From positions 2,544,001 through 2,608,000 of the forward strand of contig NZ_CP102271.1 of assembly GCF_025148785.1 (NCBI RefSeq): a DNA stretch of 64,000 nt, in the 5' to 3' direction. Shown here one piece after another: positions 33,388 to 42,469 of the stretch. Source of the DNA: Catenibacterium mitsuokai (lineage in GTDB: Bacteria > Bacillota_I > Bacilli_A > Erysipelotrichales > Coprobacillaceae). A program made the position numbers and the translations under genes. Below the pieces are notes generated by a model. It made no database searches. It was not told the DNA's origin and was given only the letters and a program-made list of their open reading frames with translations. Positions within the stretch are counted from its first letter, which is position 1. Each line of letters opens with the position of its first letter.

Positions 33388-34179
33388 ATGGGTGAATATG
33401 ATAAGTATTTTAATAAGGATCTTCATAAAGATTTGAATAAGGATTCCCATATCAAACATGTTATTGCAGTCACAAGTGGTAAGGGTGGTGTAGGTAAGAG
33501 TTTAATGACATCATTACTTGCAGTCATGATGAACCGTATTGGTTATAATGTAGGTATTTTAGATGCGGATATTACAGGACCATCAATTCCCCAGGCTTTT
33601 GGTTTAACTGAAAAGCTTTATGGATGTGATAAGGGTATTATTCCAGCCAAAACACGTACAGGTATTAAGATTGTTTCTTTAAACTTGATGCTAGATGATC
33701 CTACTGATCCTGTTGTATGGAGAGGAAACTTGATTTCTAATACTGTTACACAGTTCTGGACTGATGTCTATTGGGGCGAATTAGATTATTTATTTGTCGA
33801 TATGCCTCCAGGAACAGGAGATGTTCCTCTAACAGTCTTCCAATCTCTTCCTGTAGATGGTATTATTACGGTATCTTCACCACAGGAACTTGTCAGCATG
33901 GTTGTAGAAAAATCAGTGAATATGGCACAGATGATGAATATTCCTATTCTAGGGCTTGTTGAGAATATGAGTTATTATATCTGTCCTGATTGTGGACATA
34001 AACATTATTTGTTTGGTGAAAGTCATATAGATGAAATTGCGAAGAAGTTTAATATTTCTACTGTATGTCGTCTTCCAATGGATCCTGCAATTACTAAAGT
34101 AGTTGATGCAGGTCTTATTGAAACAATTACACAGATGGAACTTATGCCTATAGTGAATGAATTAATGAAGGAGGAATAA
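33388..34179 (+). CDS. Mrp/NBP35-family iron-sulfur carrier ATPase
   Basis: 263 residues with the deviant Walker A TSGKGGVGKSLM, VDMPPGTGDVPLT, and the metal-binding CxxC in YYICPDCGHKH. The family assembles or carries [4Fe-4S] clusters for apoproteins; the window holds several potential clients (NrdG-type activase, ferredoxins, the dehydratase activase). The start at 33388 has GAGGTG upstream; the frame is open earlier only across the palindrome. Three bases separate it from the Dabb gene. Confidence 0.92.
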   Translation: MGEYDKYFNKDLHKDLNKDSHIKHVIAVTSGKGGVGKSLMTSLLAVMMNRIGYNVGILDADITGPSIPQAFGLTEKLYGCDKGIIPAKTRTGIKIVSLNLMLDDPTDPVVWRGNLISNTVTQFWTDVYWGELDYLFVDMPPGTGDVPLTVFQSLPVDGIITVSSPQELVSMVVEKSVNMAQMMNIPILGLVENMSYYICPDCGHKHYLFGESHIDEIAKKFNISTVCRLPMDPAITKVVDAGLIETITQMELMPIVNELMKEE

Positions 34180-34182
34180 AAA

Positions 34183-34467
34183 ATGATTCAGCACGTTGTT
34201 GTATGGAAATTTAAAGAAGGTACAGAAGATCTACAGAATCAGTTTGTAGAAGGATTAAAGGGACTTGTAGGACAGATTGATGGTATCCGTTCTTTACATG
34301 TTGGTAGAAATGAAAACCCTAATGAAACATATGATGTTTCATTAGTTATGGAATTTGATAATATGGAAGATCTTTCTAGCTATGCAAATGATCCTAGACA
34401 TTTAGCTGTTGCGAAAATTGCGAAGGAAAATGCAGAAGTAAGAGCTTGTGTAGACTTCACCATCTAA
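34183..34467 (+). CDS. Dabb (stress-responsive A/B barrel) domain protein
   Basis: 94 residues, a single Dabb fold: IQHVVVWKFKEGT at the N-terminus, the GIRSLHVGRNENP loop, YDVSLVMEFDNMEDLSSYANDPRH, and a C-terminal strand. These small dimers bind or process small hydrophobic ligands; the substrate here is unknown. GGAGG precedes the ATG and the gene is co-transcribed with the Mrp ATPase. A terminator follows. Confidence 0.85.
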   Translation: MIQHVVVWKFKEGTEDLQNQFVEGLKGLVGQIDGIRSLHVGRNENPNETYDVSLVMEFDNMEDLSSYANDPRHLAVAKIAKENAEVRACVDFTI

Positions 34468-34470
34468 TAT

Positions 34471-34497
34471 AACTCAGGAATTATCCTGAGTTTTTTT
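34471..34497 (+). terminator. Terminator of the Mrp-Dabb transcript
   Basis: AACTCAGGA (34471-34479) with TCCTGAGTT (34484-34492), loop ATTA, T run. Confidence 0.88.
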
Positions 34498-34564
34498 AAT
34501 TACATATCTATTACACAACTTTCGTTATATAATATAATTATCATGTTTGACGGAGGATTATATT

Positions 34565-35485
34565 ATGAATACAGCTTTAGTAATTATGGCTGCTGGTATT
34601 GGTTCACGTTTTGGTGGAGGAATCAAGCAGTTAGAACCAGTTGGACCTAATGGCGAAATCATCATGGATTATTCTATCCATGATGCAATTGCCGCTGGTT
34701 TCAACAAAATTATCTTTATTATCCGTAAAGATATTGAAGCAGACTTCAGAGAAGTTATTGGGAATCGTATTGAAGAAGTCGCAAAGAAATATGATGTAGA
34801 AATTGCTTATGCATTCCAGGATTTAAAGGCATTACCAGAAGGTATTGAATGTCCTGAAGGACGTACTAAGCCTTGGGGTACTGGTCAGGCAGTTCTTGCA
34901 TGTGATGGTTTGATTCATGAACCATTCGCAGTTATTAATGCCGATGATTATTATGGTAAGGAAGCATTTGTACAGATTCATGATTTCTTATTAGACTACA
35001 CACCTGAACATCCAGAAAAACTAGCTATGGCAGGATTTATCTTAAAGAATACTTTAAGTGATAATGGTGGTGTAACGAGAGGTATCTGTGCAGTCAATGA
35101 TGAAGGATACTTAACAGATGTAGAAGAAACTAAGAATATTGAAAAGACATCTACTGGTGCACATGTAGGAGACAGAGAAATTGATCCTAACGTGAATGTA
35201 TCTATGAACTTCTGGGGATTAACTCCTGAATTCGTAAATACTTTAAAGGAAGGTTTTGTAGAATTCTTTGAAAACATCAAAGATCCACTAAAAGATGAAT
35301 ATTTATTACCTATCTATATTGGTGAACTACTAAGAGATAATAAATTAAGTGTTAAGGTATTAGAAGTACAGGATTCATGGTTTGGTGTCACATATAAAGA
35401 AGATGCACCTGTAGTTAAGGAATCATTCAAACAGTTGATTGATGAAGGTGTTTATTCAACAAATCTATTCGATAATATCAAGTAA
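34565..35485 (+). CDS. Sugar-phosphate nucleotidyltransferase
   Basis: 306 residues. GT-A-like nucleotidyltransferase: ALVIMAAGIGSRFGGGIKQL (nucleotide loop), NADDYYGKEAF (metal-binding acidic pair) and GWSF-like SMNFWGLTPEF. It should activate a phosphorylated sugar or polyol with a nucleotide; the specific substrate is not evident. The start at 34565 is chosen for GGAGG ten bases upstream. It directly precedes the surface island on the opposite strand, for which it could supply a precursor (inference). Confidence 0.85.
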   Translation: MNTALVIMAAGIGSRFGGGIKQLEPVGPNGEIIMDYSIHDAIAAGFNKIIFIIRKDIEADFREVIGNRIEEVAKKYDVEIAYAFQDLKALPEGIECPEGRTKPWGTGQAVLACDGLIHEPFAVINADDYYGKEAFVQIHDFLLDYTPEHPEKLAMAGFILKNTLSDNGGVTRGICAVNDEGYLTDVEETKNIEKTSTGAHVGDREIDPNVNVSMNFWGLTPEFVNTLKEGFVEFFENIKDPLKDEYLLPIYIGELLRDNKLSVKVLEVQDSWFGVTYKEDAPVVKESFKQLIDEGVYSTNLFDNIK

Positions 35486-35487
35486 AA

Positions 35488-35521
35488 AAAGGCAGTGTGC
35501 GTCAAAATGCATACTGCCTTT
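35488..35521. terminator. Bidirectional terminator between the nucleotidyltransferase and GH53 genes
   Basis: AAAGGCAGT with ACTGCCTTT plus two further pairs around TCAAAA; A run before and T-rich sequence after. Confidence 0.8.
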
Positions 35522-35524
35522 CAT

Positions 35525-38500
35525 TTATTTTACTTCACCATTCTTGATGTTGTAATTTTTATATTTTCCAGTAAATGACCAATCAATCTTCGCATTAGTG
35601 ACATAATATTTCTTACCATTATAAGAAACAATACCTTCATAATCCCAATTGATTCTACCATTCTGTACATAGTACCAAGTACCATTATAATAAGTTAAAC
35701 CATTATAATTCCAGTCTAATACACCATTCTGGATATAATACCAAGTCCCAAAGTAATTTGTAAGACCTGTATAATGCCAATTAATCTTCGCATTATCTAC
35801 ATAATACCAAGTACCTTTTCCATTGACCTGTGAAAGAGTATTGATTGACCAATCAATCTGTCCATTCTTCACAAAATACCAAGTACCATTGTATTTTACG
35901 AGGTTTGTATAATTCTTATTCAATCTACCATTTTCAATATAGTACCAAGTATTCTTATGCTGTACTAAACCATTGTAGTCCCAATTAAGTATACCATTAT
36001 GAATATAGTATGTAGTACCAAAATAATTGACTAAACCAGTAAAATTCCAATCTAACTTACCACCTGTTACTTTATACCAAGTACCTTTTCCATCAACCTG
36101 TGAAAGAGTATTGATAGACCAGTCGATTTTTCCGTTCTTCACAAAGAACCATGAACCATTGTATTTCACAAGGTTTGTATAGTTTTCATTCACTCTACCA
36201 TTTTCAATATAGTACCAAGTATTCTTATGCTGGATTAAACCATTGTAATCCCAATGAAGCACACCATTTTGTACATAGTACCAAGTGCTATAGTATTTCA
36301 CTAAACCAGTATAATTCCAGTTAAGCTTACCATCTTCTACATAATACCAAGTACCAGTTCCATTTACCTGTGCAAGAGTTGTCTTATGAACAACCTGATC
36401 ATCCTGCATCAAGTACCATTCACCATCTTTATTCACAAGATTAGCTGTTTTAGATACATTATAAGTGATTGAGAGAGTCTTCACTCCATCAGTATCACCA
36501 ATAATTGTATAGCTATAGTTCTTATCTGGTGCAGAATATCCAGAAATACCTGGAAGTGAAATAGTCTTTGTATCACCAACATTCACATTCACAAATTCAG
36601 TTCTAAGTACTTCATTTTTCTTGTTCACAATATGAATTCTTGTAGTCTGTACTTTACCTAAAGAAACTGAATTAGTATAGAATCTCAATGAATGCAATGC
36701 ATTACCCTGGATATCAAATAATCCCTGGTTATCCCAGCTTGATCCACCCCATGAAGGTTGACCATCATAGTACATTTCATTATCAGGTGCATAACCTACA
36801 GCACCCTTGGAAGCCCATCCAGTACCATACTTATCAGCAGCTTCTTTATTATACTGCCAGTTAGTCCATCCAGCTTTTACTGGAATCCATGCTGGTTCCC
36901 AATAGAAACCACCTAAACCATTATCATGTGAGGTAAGGGTCTTATACATATCAGTTAATTCATCAACCTGACCCTGAGGACCTATTTCATACTGATGAAG
37001 ATTATAGCTCGCACCAATTGAGTTAGGTGTACCATCAGCATCTTCATAGCTATTTACCCATGAAGTTTCCATAACTGCAAATAGTTTTCCTCTTTCTTTT
37101 GCAAGAGTTTCTACATCATTCAACATATCTGTTGTATTCCACCAGAATGGATAATAAGAAGAACCTAATACATCATAGTCTACATTTCCTTTATCCCATG
37201 CATCCATGATTGCAGAATAAGCAGAACGATTAGGTGATTCTAGATGTAATGTAATTAAAGCATCTGGAGTGATTTCACGTACTGCCTTAGAACCTGCATT
37301 TAAATAACGATCTAATATAGTATACTGTGCTTCATTTTTCCAAACAGACTTACTGTTGTCCGCATTATGAATACCAGCCATACCTTTGGTAATTTCATTA
37401 CCAACTTGTACCATACCTACATTAACACCAGCATCTTTAAACTTCTGTAAAGTATCTTTAGTAAAGCTATAGATGTTTTCACACATCTTATCTGGATTAT
37501 TCGCATCTTTCTGCCATGCTTTAGGTAGAATCTGTTTTGCAGGATCAGCCCAGAAATCTGAGTAATGGAAGTCTACAAGTACTTTCATCCCATATTTTGT
37601 AGCTTCTTCACCAATCTTCAAACCATTTTCTACAGTACAGTCTCCACCACCATAAGTTTCACCTTTTTCATTATAAGGATCATTCCATATTCTTAAACGG
37701 ATATAGTTTACACCATTGTCTTTAAGAATCTTCATTAATGGCTGTTCTTTACCATCATAATCATAATATTTAACACCTGCATTCTTAAGTGCGATATATG
37801 ATCCAATATCTACACCTCTGATTGTAGATTCAGACATATTAGAAATCTTATGAAAAGTGACTCTCTGTTCCTTTAATCCAGTATCATCACCATATTCATA
37901 AGGGTCTCTGTATGTATCAATATCTACATTCCAGCCCTGTGCAAAACCAAATACTGCAAGAGAATTCTGTGCAAGTCCCTGTTCATTAAAGAAACCATTC
38001 CAGCTTCCTACATATTCAGCTTCATCATAAATTAATCCACCTGCATTACTCTCATCAATAGAAGCACTCAATAAGTTATAAGTACTTTCTGCCTGTGTTT
38101 CATTAGATGCTGTATCTGTATTATCCACACGTGGGAACTTAATATTAGATACAATTAACTGCTTATCAGATGCCTTTTCTTCTACTGTAGTACGTAATGT
38201 CTTCACATAATCATTTATGTTGCTGCGATCAGCATAAAGATTTACTCCTAAATACTCATAGTTTACTTTCGCATAACCTAACTTTTCAATTACATACTGA
38301 ACATCTTCTGCGTTATCTGGTGTTGCAATACTTAAAGCCGTTTTAACACCTTTTTCATTAATAAGTTCAGATAAAGCAGCCATTGCGACAAAGCCGTTCC
38401 ATCCACCATCTTCACTTAAACCAAGGAAGTTATAATTCACTTCATTTCCAATAGTCATCATAGTAGGTAAAGCATCATTCTTACTTAAAGTATCAAGTAC

Positions 38501-39028
38501 TTCTTTTGTATAATCTGTTGCTTTTTCTACCACATTATCCTTAGTCCATCCTGCTGGTAAATTCTGACTATTCGCATAAGTGACATCATCAGAATAAAAT
38601 AATGTAATGTTTGTTTTTAAGCCTGCCTTCTTCGCTTCTTTAATTGTTTTAATAGCACTATCGAGTGTATAACATGCAGATGCATCACTAGATGTATCTG
38701 GGTTAACCGCAACCTTGACAGAAATTGTATTAATTCCTTGTTCCTTCATAAACTCAAATAGGTTATTAATTTTTACACTCTTGTAATTGTAGTAAGCCTT
38801 ACCCCATCCTAAGTCCTGCTGGTAATGAGTAAAATCCGCACCTAATACAGTCTGATCATTAATGCCATTGATCTTTTTGTAATCAGAAATAGATTTACTT
38901 AGTGATGCGGCACTTACTTGATTGTCCTTAAGCATAGCTGGTGCTGGCGTGACTGCATTAACACCAGATATCCCCATTGAACAAACAAGAGCTGCACTTA
39001 CAAAACCTGTAAACAACTTTTTGTTCAT
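35525..39028 (-). CDS. Secreted endo-beta-1,4-galactanase (GH53) with a second, degenerate GH53-like domain and aromatic wall-binding repeats
   Basis: 1167 residues: signal peptide (1-25), a GH53-like barrel (about 62-390), an active GH53 barrel (about 402-770), a linker (about 795-865) and about 14 aromatic repeats to the end. The second barrel has both catalytic residues, E545 in QVGNEITKG and E654 in AVMETSW. The first has E196 in TIGNEV but no glutamate at the nucleophile strand (LIVSNIKFP), so it is probably binding only. The repeat block contains a four-unit super-repeat copied once. Start at 39028 behind GGGAG. Likely cuts type I arabinogalactan. Confidence 0.9.
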   Translation of the reverse strand: MNKKLFTGFVSAALVCSMGISGVNAVTPAPAMLKDNQVSAASLSKSISDYKKINGINDQTVLGADFTHYQQDLGWGKAYYNYKSVKINNLFEFMKEQGINTISVKVAVNPDTSSDASACYTLDSAIKTIKEAKKAGLKTNITLFYSDDVTYANSQNLPAGWTKDNVVEKATDYTKEVLDTLSKNDALPTMMTIGNEVNYNFLGLSEDGGWNGFVAMAALSELINEKGVKTALSIATPDNAEDVQYVIEKLGYAKVNYEYLGVNLYADRSNINDYVKTLRTTVEEKASDKQLIVSNIKFPRVDNTDTASNETQAESTYNLLSASIDESNAGGLIYDEAEYVGSWNGFFNEQGLAQNSLAVFGFAQGWNVDIDTYRDPYEYGDDTGLKEQRVTFHKISNMSESTIRGVDIGSYIALKNAGVKYYDYDGKEQPLMKILKDNGVNYIRLRIWNDPYNEKGETYGGGDCTVENGLKIGEEATKYGMKVLVDFHYSDFWADPAKQILPKAWQKDANNPDKMCENIYSFTKDTLQKFKDAGVNVGMVQVGNEITKGMAGIHNADNSKSVWKNEAQYTILDRYLNAGSKAVREITPDALITLHLESPNRSAYSAIMDAWDKGNVDYDVLGSSYYPFWWNTTDMLNDVETLAKERGKLFAVMETSWVNSYEDADGTPNSIGASYNLHQYEIGPQGQVDELTDMYKTLTSHDNGLGGFYWEPAWIPVKAGWTNWQYNKEAADKYGTGWASKGAVGYAPDNEMYYDGQPSWGGSSWDNQGLFDIQGNALHSLRFYTNSVSLGKVQTTRIHIVNKKNEVLRTEFVNVNVGDTKTISLPGISGYSAPDKNYSYTIIGDTDGVKTLSITYNVSKTANLVNKDGEWYLMQDDQVVHKTTLAQVNGTGTWYYVEDGKLNWNYTGLVKYYSTWYYVQNGVLHWDYNGLIQHKNTWYYIENGRVNENYTNLVKYNGSWFFVKNGKIDWSINTLSQVDGKGTWYKVTGGKLDWNFTGLVNYFGTTYYIHNGILNWDYNGLVQHKNTWYYIENGRLNKNYTNLVKYNGTWYFVKNGQIDWSINTLSQVNGKGTWYYVDNAKINWHYTGLTNYFGTWYYIQNGVLDWNYNGLTYYNGTWYYVQNGRINWDYEGIVSYNGKKYYVTNAKIDWSFTGKYKNYNIKNGEVK

Positions 39029-39142
39029 ATATATCTCCCTTCCTCTTATATAATCCAAAAAACATATTAACATAATATCACATAAATAATCATCAATTAT
39101 TACACAATAATGCCGTATTTATGTATAAAAATATATACAAAT

Positions 39143-39165
39143 AAAAAACCTTCAATAAATGAAGG
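39143..39165 (-). terminator. Terminator at the 3' end of the polysaccharide cluster
   Basis: CCTTCA (39149-39154) with TGAAGG (39160-39165), loop of five, six T residues on the minus strand; three bases after the stop of the last glycosyltransferase. Confidence 0.8.
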
Positions 39166-39167
39166 CT

Positions 39168-40268
39168 TTATAGAGATAAGAAGAAATCCTGCATCTTCTT
39201 CGCTTCTGTATTTATTTCTAGATTACGTTTTTCAAATGCTTCAATATTAAAATGCTTAGATTGATGAGATGCTTCTTCGATTGCTTCTACCCACTTGTCT
39301 ACTGCTTCATCCGTAATAGGGAACATCTTCACATTATCATTCACAATAGAGGCTAAAGAAATAGTATCAGAGATCATGCATGGTAACCCATTGGCTTCTG
39401 CTTCTAATAATGCGACACTTAGCCCTTCAAAACGAGAAGGGAAGATGTATTGATCCATTGCCTGAATATAATCACTCACATTACTCTTAATACCTAAAAA
39501 CTTTACATCTTCTTCAATACCATATTCTTTGACCTGGTTTTTAAGTGTTTCTTTATCTTCACCATCCCCAATAAGTATCAACATATACTTACCTGGATAT
39601 TTATGATCCAATGCATTGAATACCTTTAATAAGTAAGGATGATTCTTTTGAAAATGGAATCTCCCTGTATGTCCCAATACAACCTTATCACCTGCATTGA
39701 GTTCTTCTCTGATAGATTGTCTGATTTCTTCATTTGGTTTAAAGAAATTCACATCTACCGCATTGTTAATCAATTTATAGTTAGGTAATACCGCATTCTT
39801 ACCAAAGAACCATTCATTGGCATCTTCTGAACATGTCCAGAAATCTGTTGCATACTTTCTAATCTGTGTTCTATTGAACTTATGAAGACATCCTCTTAAG
39901 AAGCTATCACCATTAGCTGCATTATGACAATGAATAATACGAGTAGGGATACCATACTGTTTAGCCTTCTTAAGATAATCAATATTCGCAAGAGAACATG
40001 TATTAAACCAGATAGCTTTATATTCTGATGCATGTGTCTTAAAGAAGTTATCCAAAGCCTTTGAAAAAGCTTTTTTATCTTTACTTCTTGCAGGAATACG
40101 ATAAATAGTTCCACCTAAACTTAATATCTCTTGTTCATGTGCGACTATTTCAGTATTACATAAGAAATCAAATTGTACACGTGTACGATCTAGATGGCGA
40201 TAGTAATTCATAATTACGGCTTCCATACCACCTGGATTATCTGTAATTCCAAATACAAGTACTTTCAT
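39168..40268 (-). CDS. GT4-family glycosyltransferase
   Basis: 366 residues, GT-B fold. N-terminal VFGITDNPGGMEAVIMNYYRHL, then the donor-site segment LGHTGRFHFQKNHPYLLKVF and the E-x7-E motif in FPSRFEGLSVALLEAEANG. Transfers a sugar from a nucleotide donor to the lipid-linked repeat unit at the inner membrane face. Closely similar in layout to the GT4 at 48244 (same 'NPGG.E' opening and 'YATDFWxCSE' motif), so the two are probably paralogues. Specificity unknown. Confidence 0.88.
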   Translation of the reverse strand: MKVLVFGITDNPGGMEAVIMNYYRHLDRTRVQFDFLCNTEIVAHEQEILSLGGTIYRIPARSKDKKAFSKALDNFFKTHASEYKAIWFNTCSLANIDYLKKAKQYGIPTRIIHCHNAANGDSFLRGCLHKFNRTQIRKYATDFWTCSEDANEWFFGKNAVLPNYKLINNAVDVNFFKPNEEIRQSIREELNAGDKVVLGHTGRFHFQKNHPYLLKVFNALDHKYPGKYMLILIGDGEDKETLKNQVKEYGIEEDVKFLGIKSNVSDYIQAMDQYIFPSRFEGLSVALLEAEANGLPCMISDTISLASIVNDNVKMFPITDEAVDKWVEAIEEASHQSKHFNIEAFEKRNLEINTEAKKMQDFFLSL

Positions 40269-40278
40269 AATATACTCC

Positions 40279-41286
40279 TTATTTACTCTTAGAGAACTGT
40301 TTCTGTCTTACTTGTCCTACAAGTAATGCAAATCTATTCATCTTATGCTTTAAGAACCATAATGGTACTTTACGTGTAATAGAAATACCATTGTAGTTAG
40401 AGTTCTTTACAGCACGTTTAAATAAATCATTCTTCATTAATGTATTTAAAGAAGACATCGCATGATCTTTATTTTGTGGATGTGCACAGTAATTCACAAG
40501 AATAAGTAAAACATGATAACTTACAAAGTTATAGAATAATGTTTCTATATTCTTGTCCTCTGCCATAACATCTTTTAAATCTTCTTCTACTGCTTTCATA
40601 GATAAGAGGAACTTATCTGCATAAGCTGTATCAAACTTACGTACAGCTGACTGATCATTAAATACATAATGAACAAGTGGATGCTCATCTCCCACAATTA
40701 CATTCCATTTCTGTGAAGCACGTGCACAATATTCTGCATCTTCTGCAAGACTCAATTCTTCATTTAATAATACATCTTTAATAGTAGAGGCTTTAATCAA
40801 TTTTCCCCAACAGAATCCTACACCAGCCTGAACATTTAAAAGATCCTTTAAATAATCCTTCCAGTCACTATACATTGTATCTCTTATATAATGAAGCATC
40901 TTTTCACTATGATCACTATAATCTCTACTATAGTTACAGATAACACAATCTGCCTCGGCTTCTACTGCATGATTTAGAAGTATTTTACAGGCATTACTTT
41001 CAATCCAGTCATCTGCATCTAGAAACATAATATAGTCACCTTTCGCATTCTTTACACCAAGGTTTCTACCTGAACATACACCACTCTTAGAATTCTTAAT
41101 AACTGTCACATTCTCTTTTGTATTTAATTCATTCAATGTATCCTGTAATTCATCATTAAACCCATTATCAATAATAATCACTTCTACATTTTTATAAATC
41201 TGACTCAAACAACTTTCAATTGTCTTATTAAAATATACAGGATTTCCACGATATACAGGAATAATAATAGATACTAAATTTTTCAT
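40279..41286 (-). CDS. GT2-family glycosyltransferase
   Basis: 335 residues. N-terminal GT-A domain with SIIIPVYRGNPVYF, VIIIDNGFND, SGVCSGRNLGVKNAKGDYIMFLDADDW (the DxD-type metal site is DAD). The C-terminal part is helical with a basic tail that may touch the membrane. It would add one residue of the repeat unit. Its start shares the stop of the glf gene at 41286, so it is coupled to the mutase; a role in galactose or galactofuranose transfer is possible but not shown. Confidence 0.87.
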   Translation of the reverse strand: MKNLVSIIIPVYRGNPVYFNKTIESCLSQIYKNVEVIIIDNGFNDELQDTLNELNTKENVTVIKNSKSGVCSGRNLGVKNAKGDYIMFLDADDWIESNACKILLNHAVEAEADCVICNYSRDYSDHSEKMLHYIRDTMYSDWKDYLKDLLNVQAGVGFCWGKLIKASTIKDVLLNEELSLAEDAEYCARASQKWNVIVGDEHPLVHYVFNDQSAVRKFDTAYADKFLLSMKAVEEDLKDVMAEDKNIETLFYNFVSYHVLLILVNYCAHPQNKDHAMSSLNTLMKNDLFKRAVKNSNYNGISITRKVPLWFLKHKMNRFALLVGQVRQKQFSKSK

Positions 41287-42383
41287 TATTCAAATACCTC
41301 TTTTACTTTATCTAACGCAGCTGCGATAACTGCATCCATATCATAGTACTTATATTCTCCTAGTCTTCCACCAAAGATTACTTTAGTTTCTGCTTCGCCT
41401 AGCTTCTTATATTCTGCATATAAGGCACCATTCTTTTCATCATTGACTGGATAATATGGTTCATCTCCTAGTTTCCATTCAGAGCTGTATTCTCTACTGA
41501 TGACAGTCTTAGGCTGTGTACCGAATTCAAACCATTTATGTTCAATAATTCTTGTCCAAGGTGTTTCTGCGTCTGTATAGTTCACTGCTGCATTTCCCTG
41601 GAAATTTGGCTTATCTAATACTTCTGTTTCAAATCTGACTGATCTGTATTCTAATGTACCTAGCTTATAGTTGAAGTAAGCATCAATAGGTCCTGTATAA
41701 ACAACCTTATCTGCAAGGCTGTCTAGTTCTTCCTTGTTTTCTAGGTAATCTGTATTCAATCTTACTTCAATACCTTCCAACATGTTTTCTACCATCTTTG
41801 TATAGCCACCCATTGGAATACCCTGATATAACGCATTGAAGTAGTTATTATCAAAAGTAAGTCTTACTGGTAATCTCTTGATGATGAATGATGGAAGTTC
41901 TGTACATGGTCTTCCCCACTGCTTTTCTGTATAGCCTTTGATGAGCTTTTCATAGATATCTCTACCTACAAGTGAGATAGCCTGTTCTTCAAGGTTCTTT
42001 GGTTCTCCCTTGATTTCCTGTCTCTGTTCTTCAATCTTTGCAGCAGCTTCTTCTGGAGTCACTACTCCCCACATCTTATTGAATGTATACATGTTGAATG
42101 GAAGTGAATAAAGTTCTCCCTTATAGTTCGCAACAGGTGAGTTTGTGAATCTGTTGAACTCTGCAAACTGAGTGATATACTGCCATACTTCCTTATTATT
42201 TGTATGGAAGATATGTGCACCATACTTATGTACATTGATACCTTCTACTTCTTCAGTATAGATATTTCCTGCAATGTTAGGTCTCTTATCAATGACAAGA
42301 ACCTTCTTTCCTCTTTTATTTGCTTCATGGGCAAAAACAGCACCATAAAGACCTGATCCTACTACTAGATAATCATATTTCAT
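41286..42383 (-). CDS. glf: UDP-galactopyranose mutase, copy 1
   Basis: 365-367-residue flavoprotein that converts UDP-galactopyranose to UDP-galactofuranose. FAD-binding motif YLVVGSGLYGAVFAHEANKR, IDKRPNIAGNIYTE, KYGAHIFHTNN, and the GGRLGEYKYYDMDAVI tail. The start is set at 42383 behind AAGGACA. An internal block of about 998 bp (41317-42314) appears identical to copy 2 at 49442-50439; only the ends differ (AVFAHE/AIFAHE, DKVKEVFE/DRVKKEFN). Confidence 0.95.
   Translation of the reverse strand: MKYDYLVVGSGLYGAVFAHEANKRGKKVLVIDKRPNIAGNIYTEEVEGINVHKYGAHIFHTNNKEVWQYITQFAEFNRFTNSPVANYKGELYSLPFNMYTFNKMWGVVTPEEAAAKIEEQRQEIKGEPKNLEEQAISLVGRDIYEKLIKGYTEKQWGRPCTELPSFIIKRLPVRLTFDNNYFNALYQGIPMGGYTKMVENMLEGIEVRLNTDYLENKEELDSLADKVVYTGPIDAYFNYKLGTLEYRSVRFETEVLDKPNFQGNAAVNYTDAETPWTRIIEHKWFEFGTQPKTVISREYSSEWKLGDEPYYPVNDEKNGALYAEYKKLGEAETKVIFGGRLGEYKYYDMDAVIAAALDKVKEVFE
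41317..42314. repeat. Long direct repeat, copy 1 (inside glf)
   Basis: About 998 bp at a constant offset of 8125 bp from 49442-50439. All the stretches I compared are identical and the two proteins agree across the whole block, so no indels occur. The first mismatches on either side are at 41316 and 42315. Confidence 0.85.
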
Positions 42384-42430
42384 ATTGATGTCCTTCTTTC
42401 GTCTCTTCAATAATACCACATAACACAAAA

Positions 42431-42462
42431 TAAAACGAGGGCTGTCTATGAACCGCCCCCGT
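42431..42462 (-). terminator. Terminator after the LCP gene
   Basis: ACGAGGGC (42435-42442) with GCCCCCGT (42455-42462, one G-T pair), T-rich on the minus strand. It separates the LCP gene from glf copy 1. Confidence 0.7.
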
Positions 42463-42469
42463 CTCTTAA

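Noticed and set aside
35525-36430. CRISPR-like periodicity in the DNA of the repeat-protein genes
   Set aside because: The period comes from the roughly 23-residue protein repeat; there are no constant 28-37 bp repeats separated by unique spacers.
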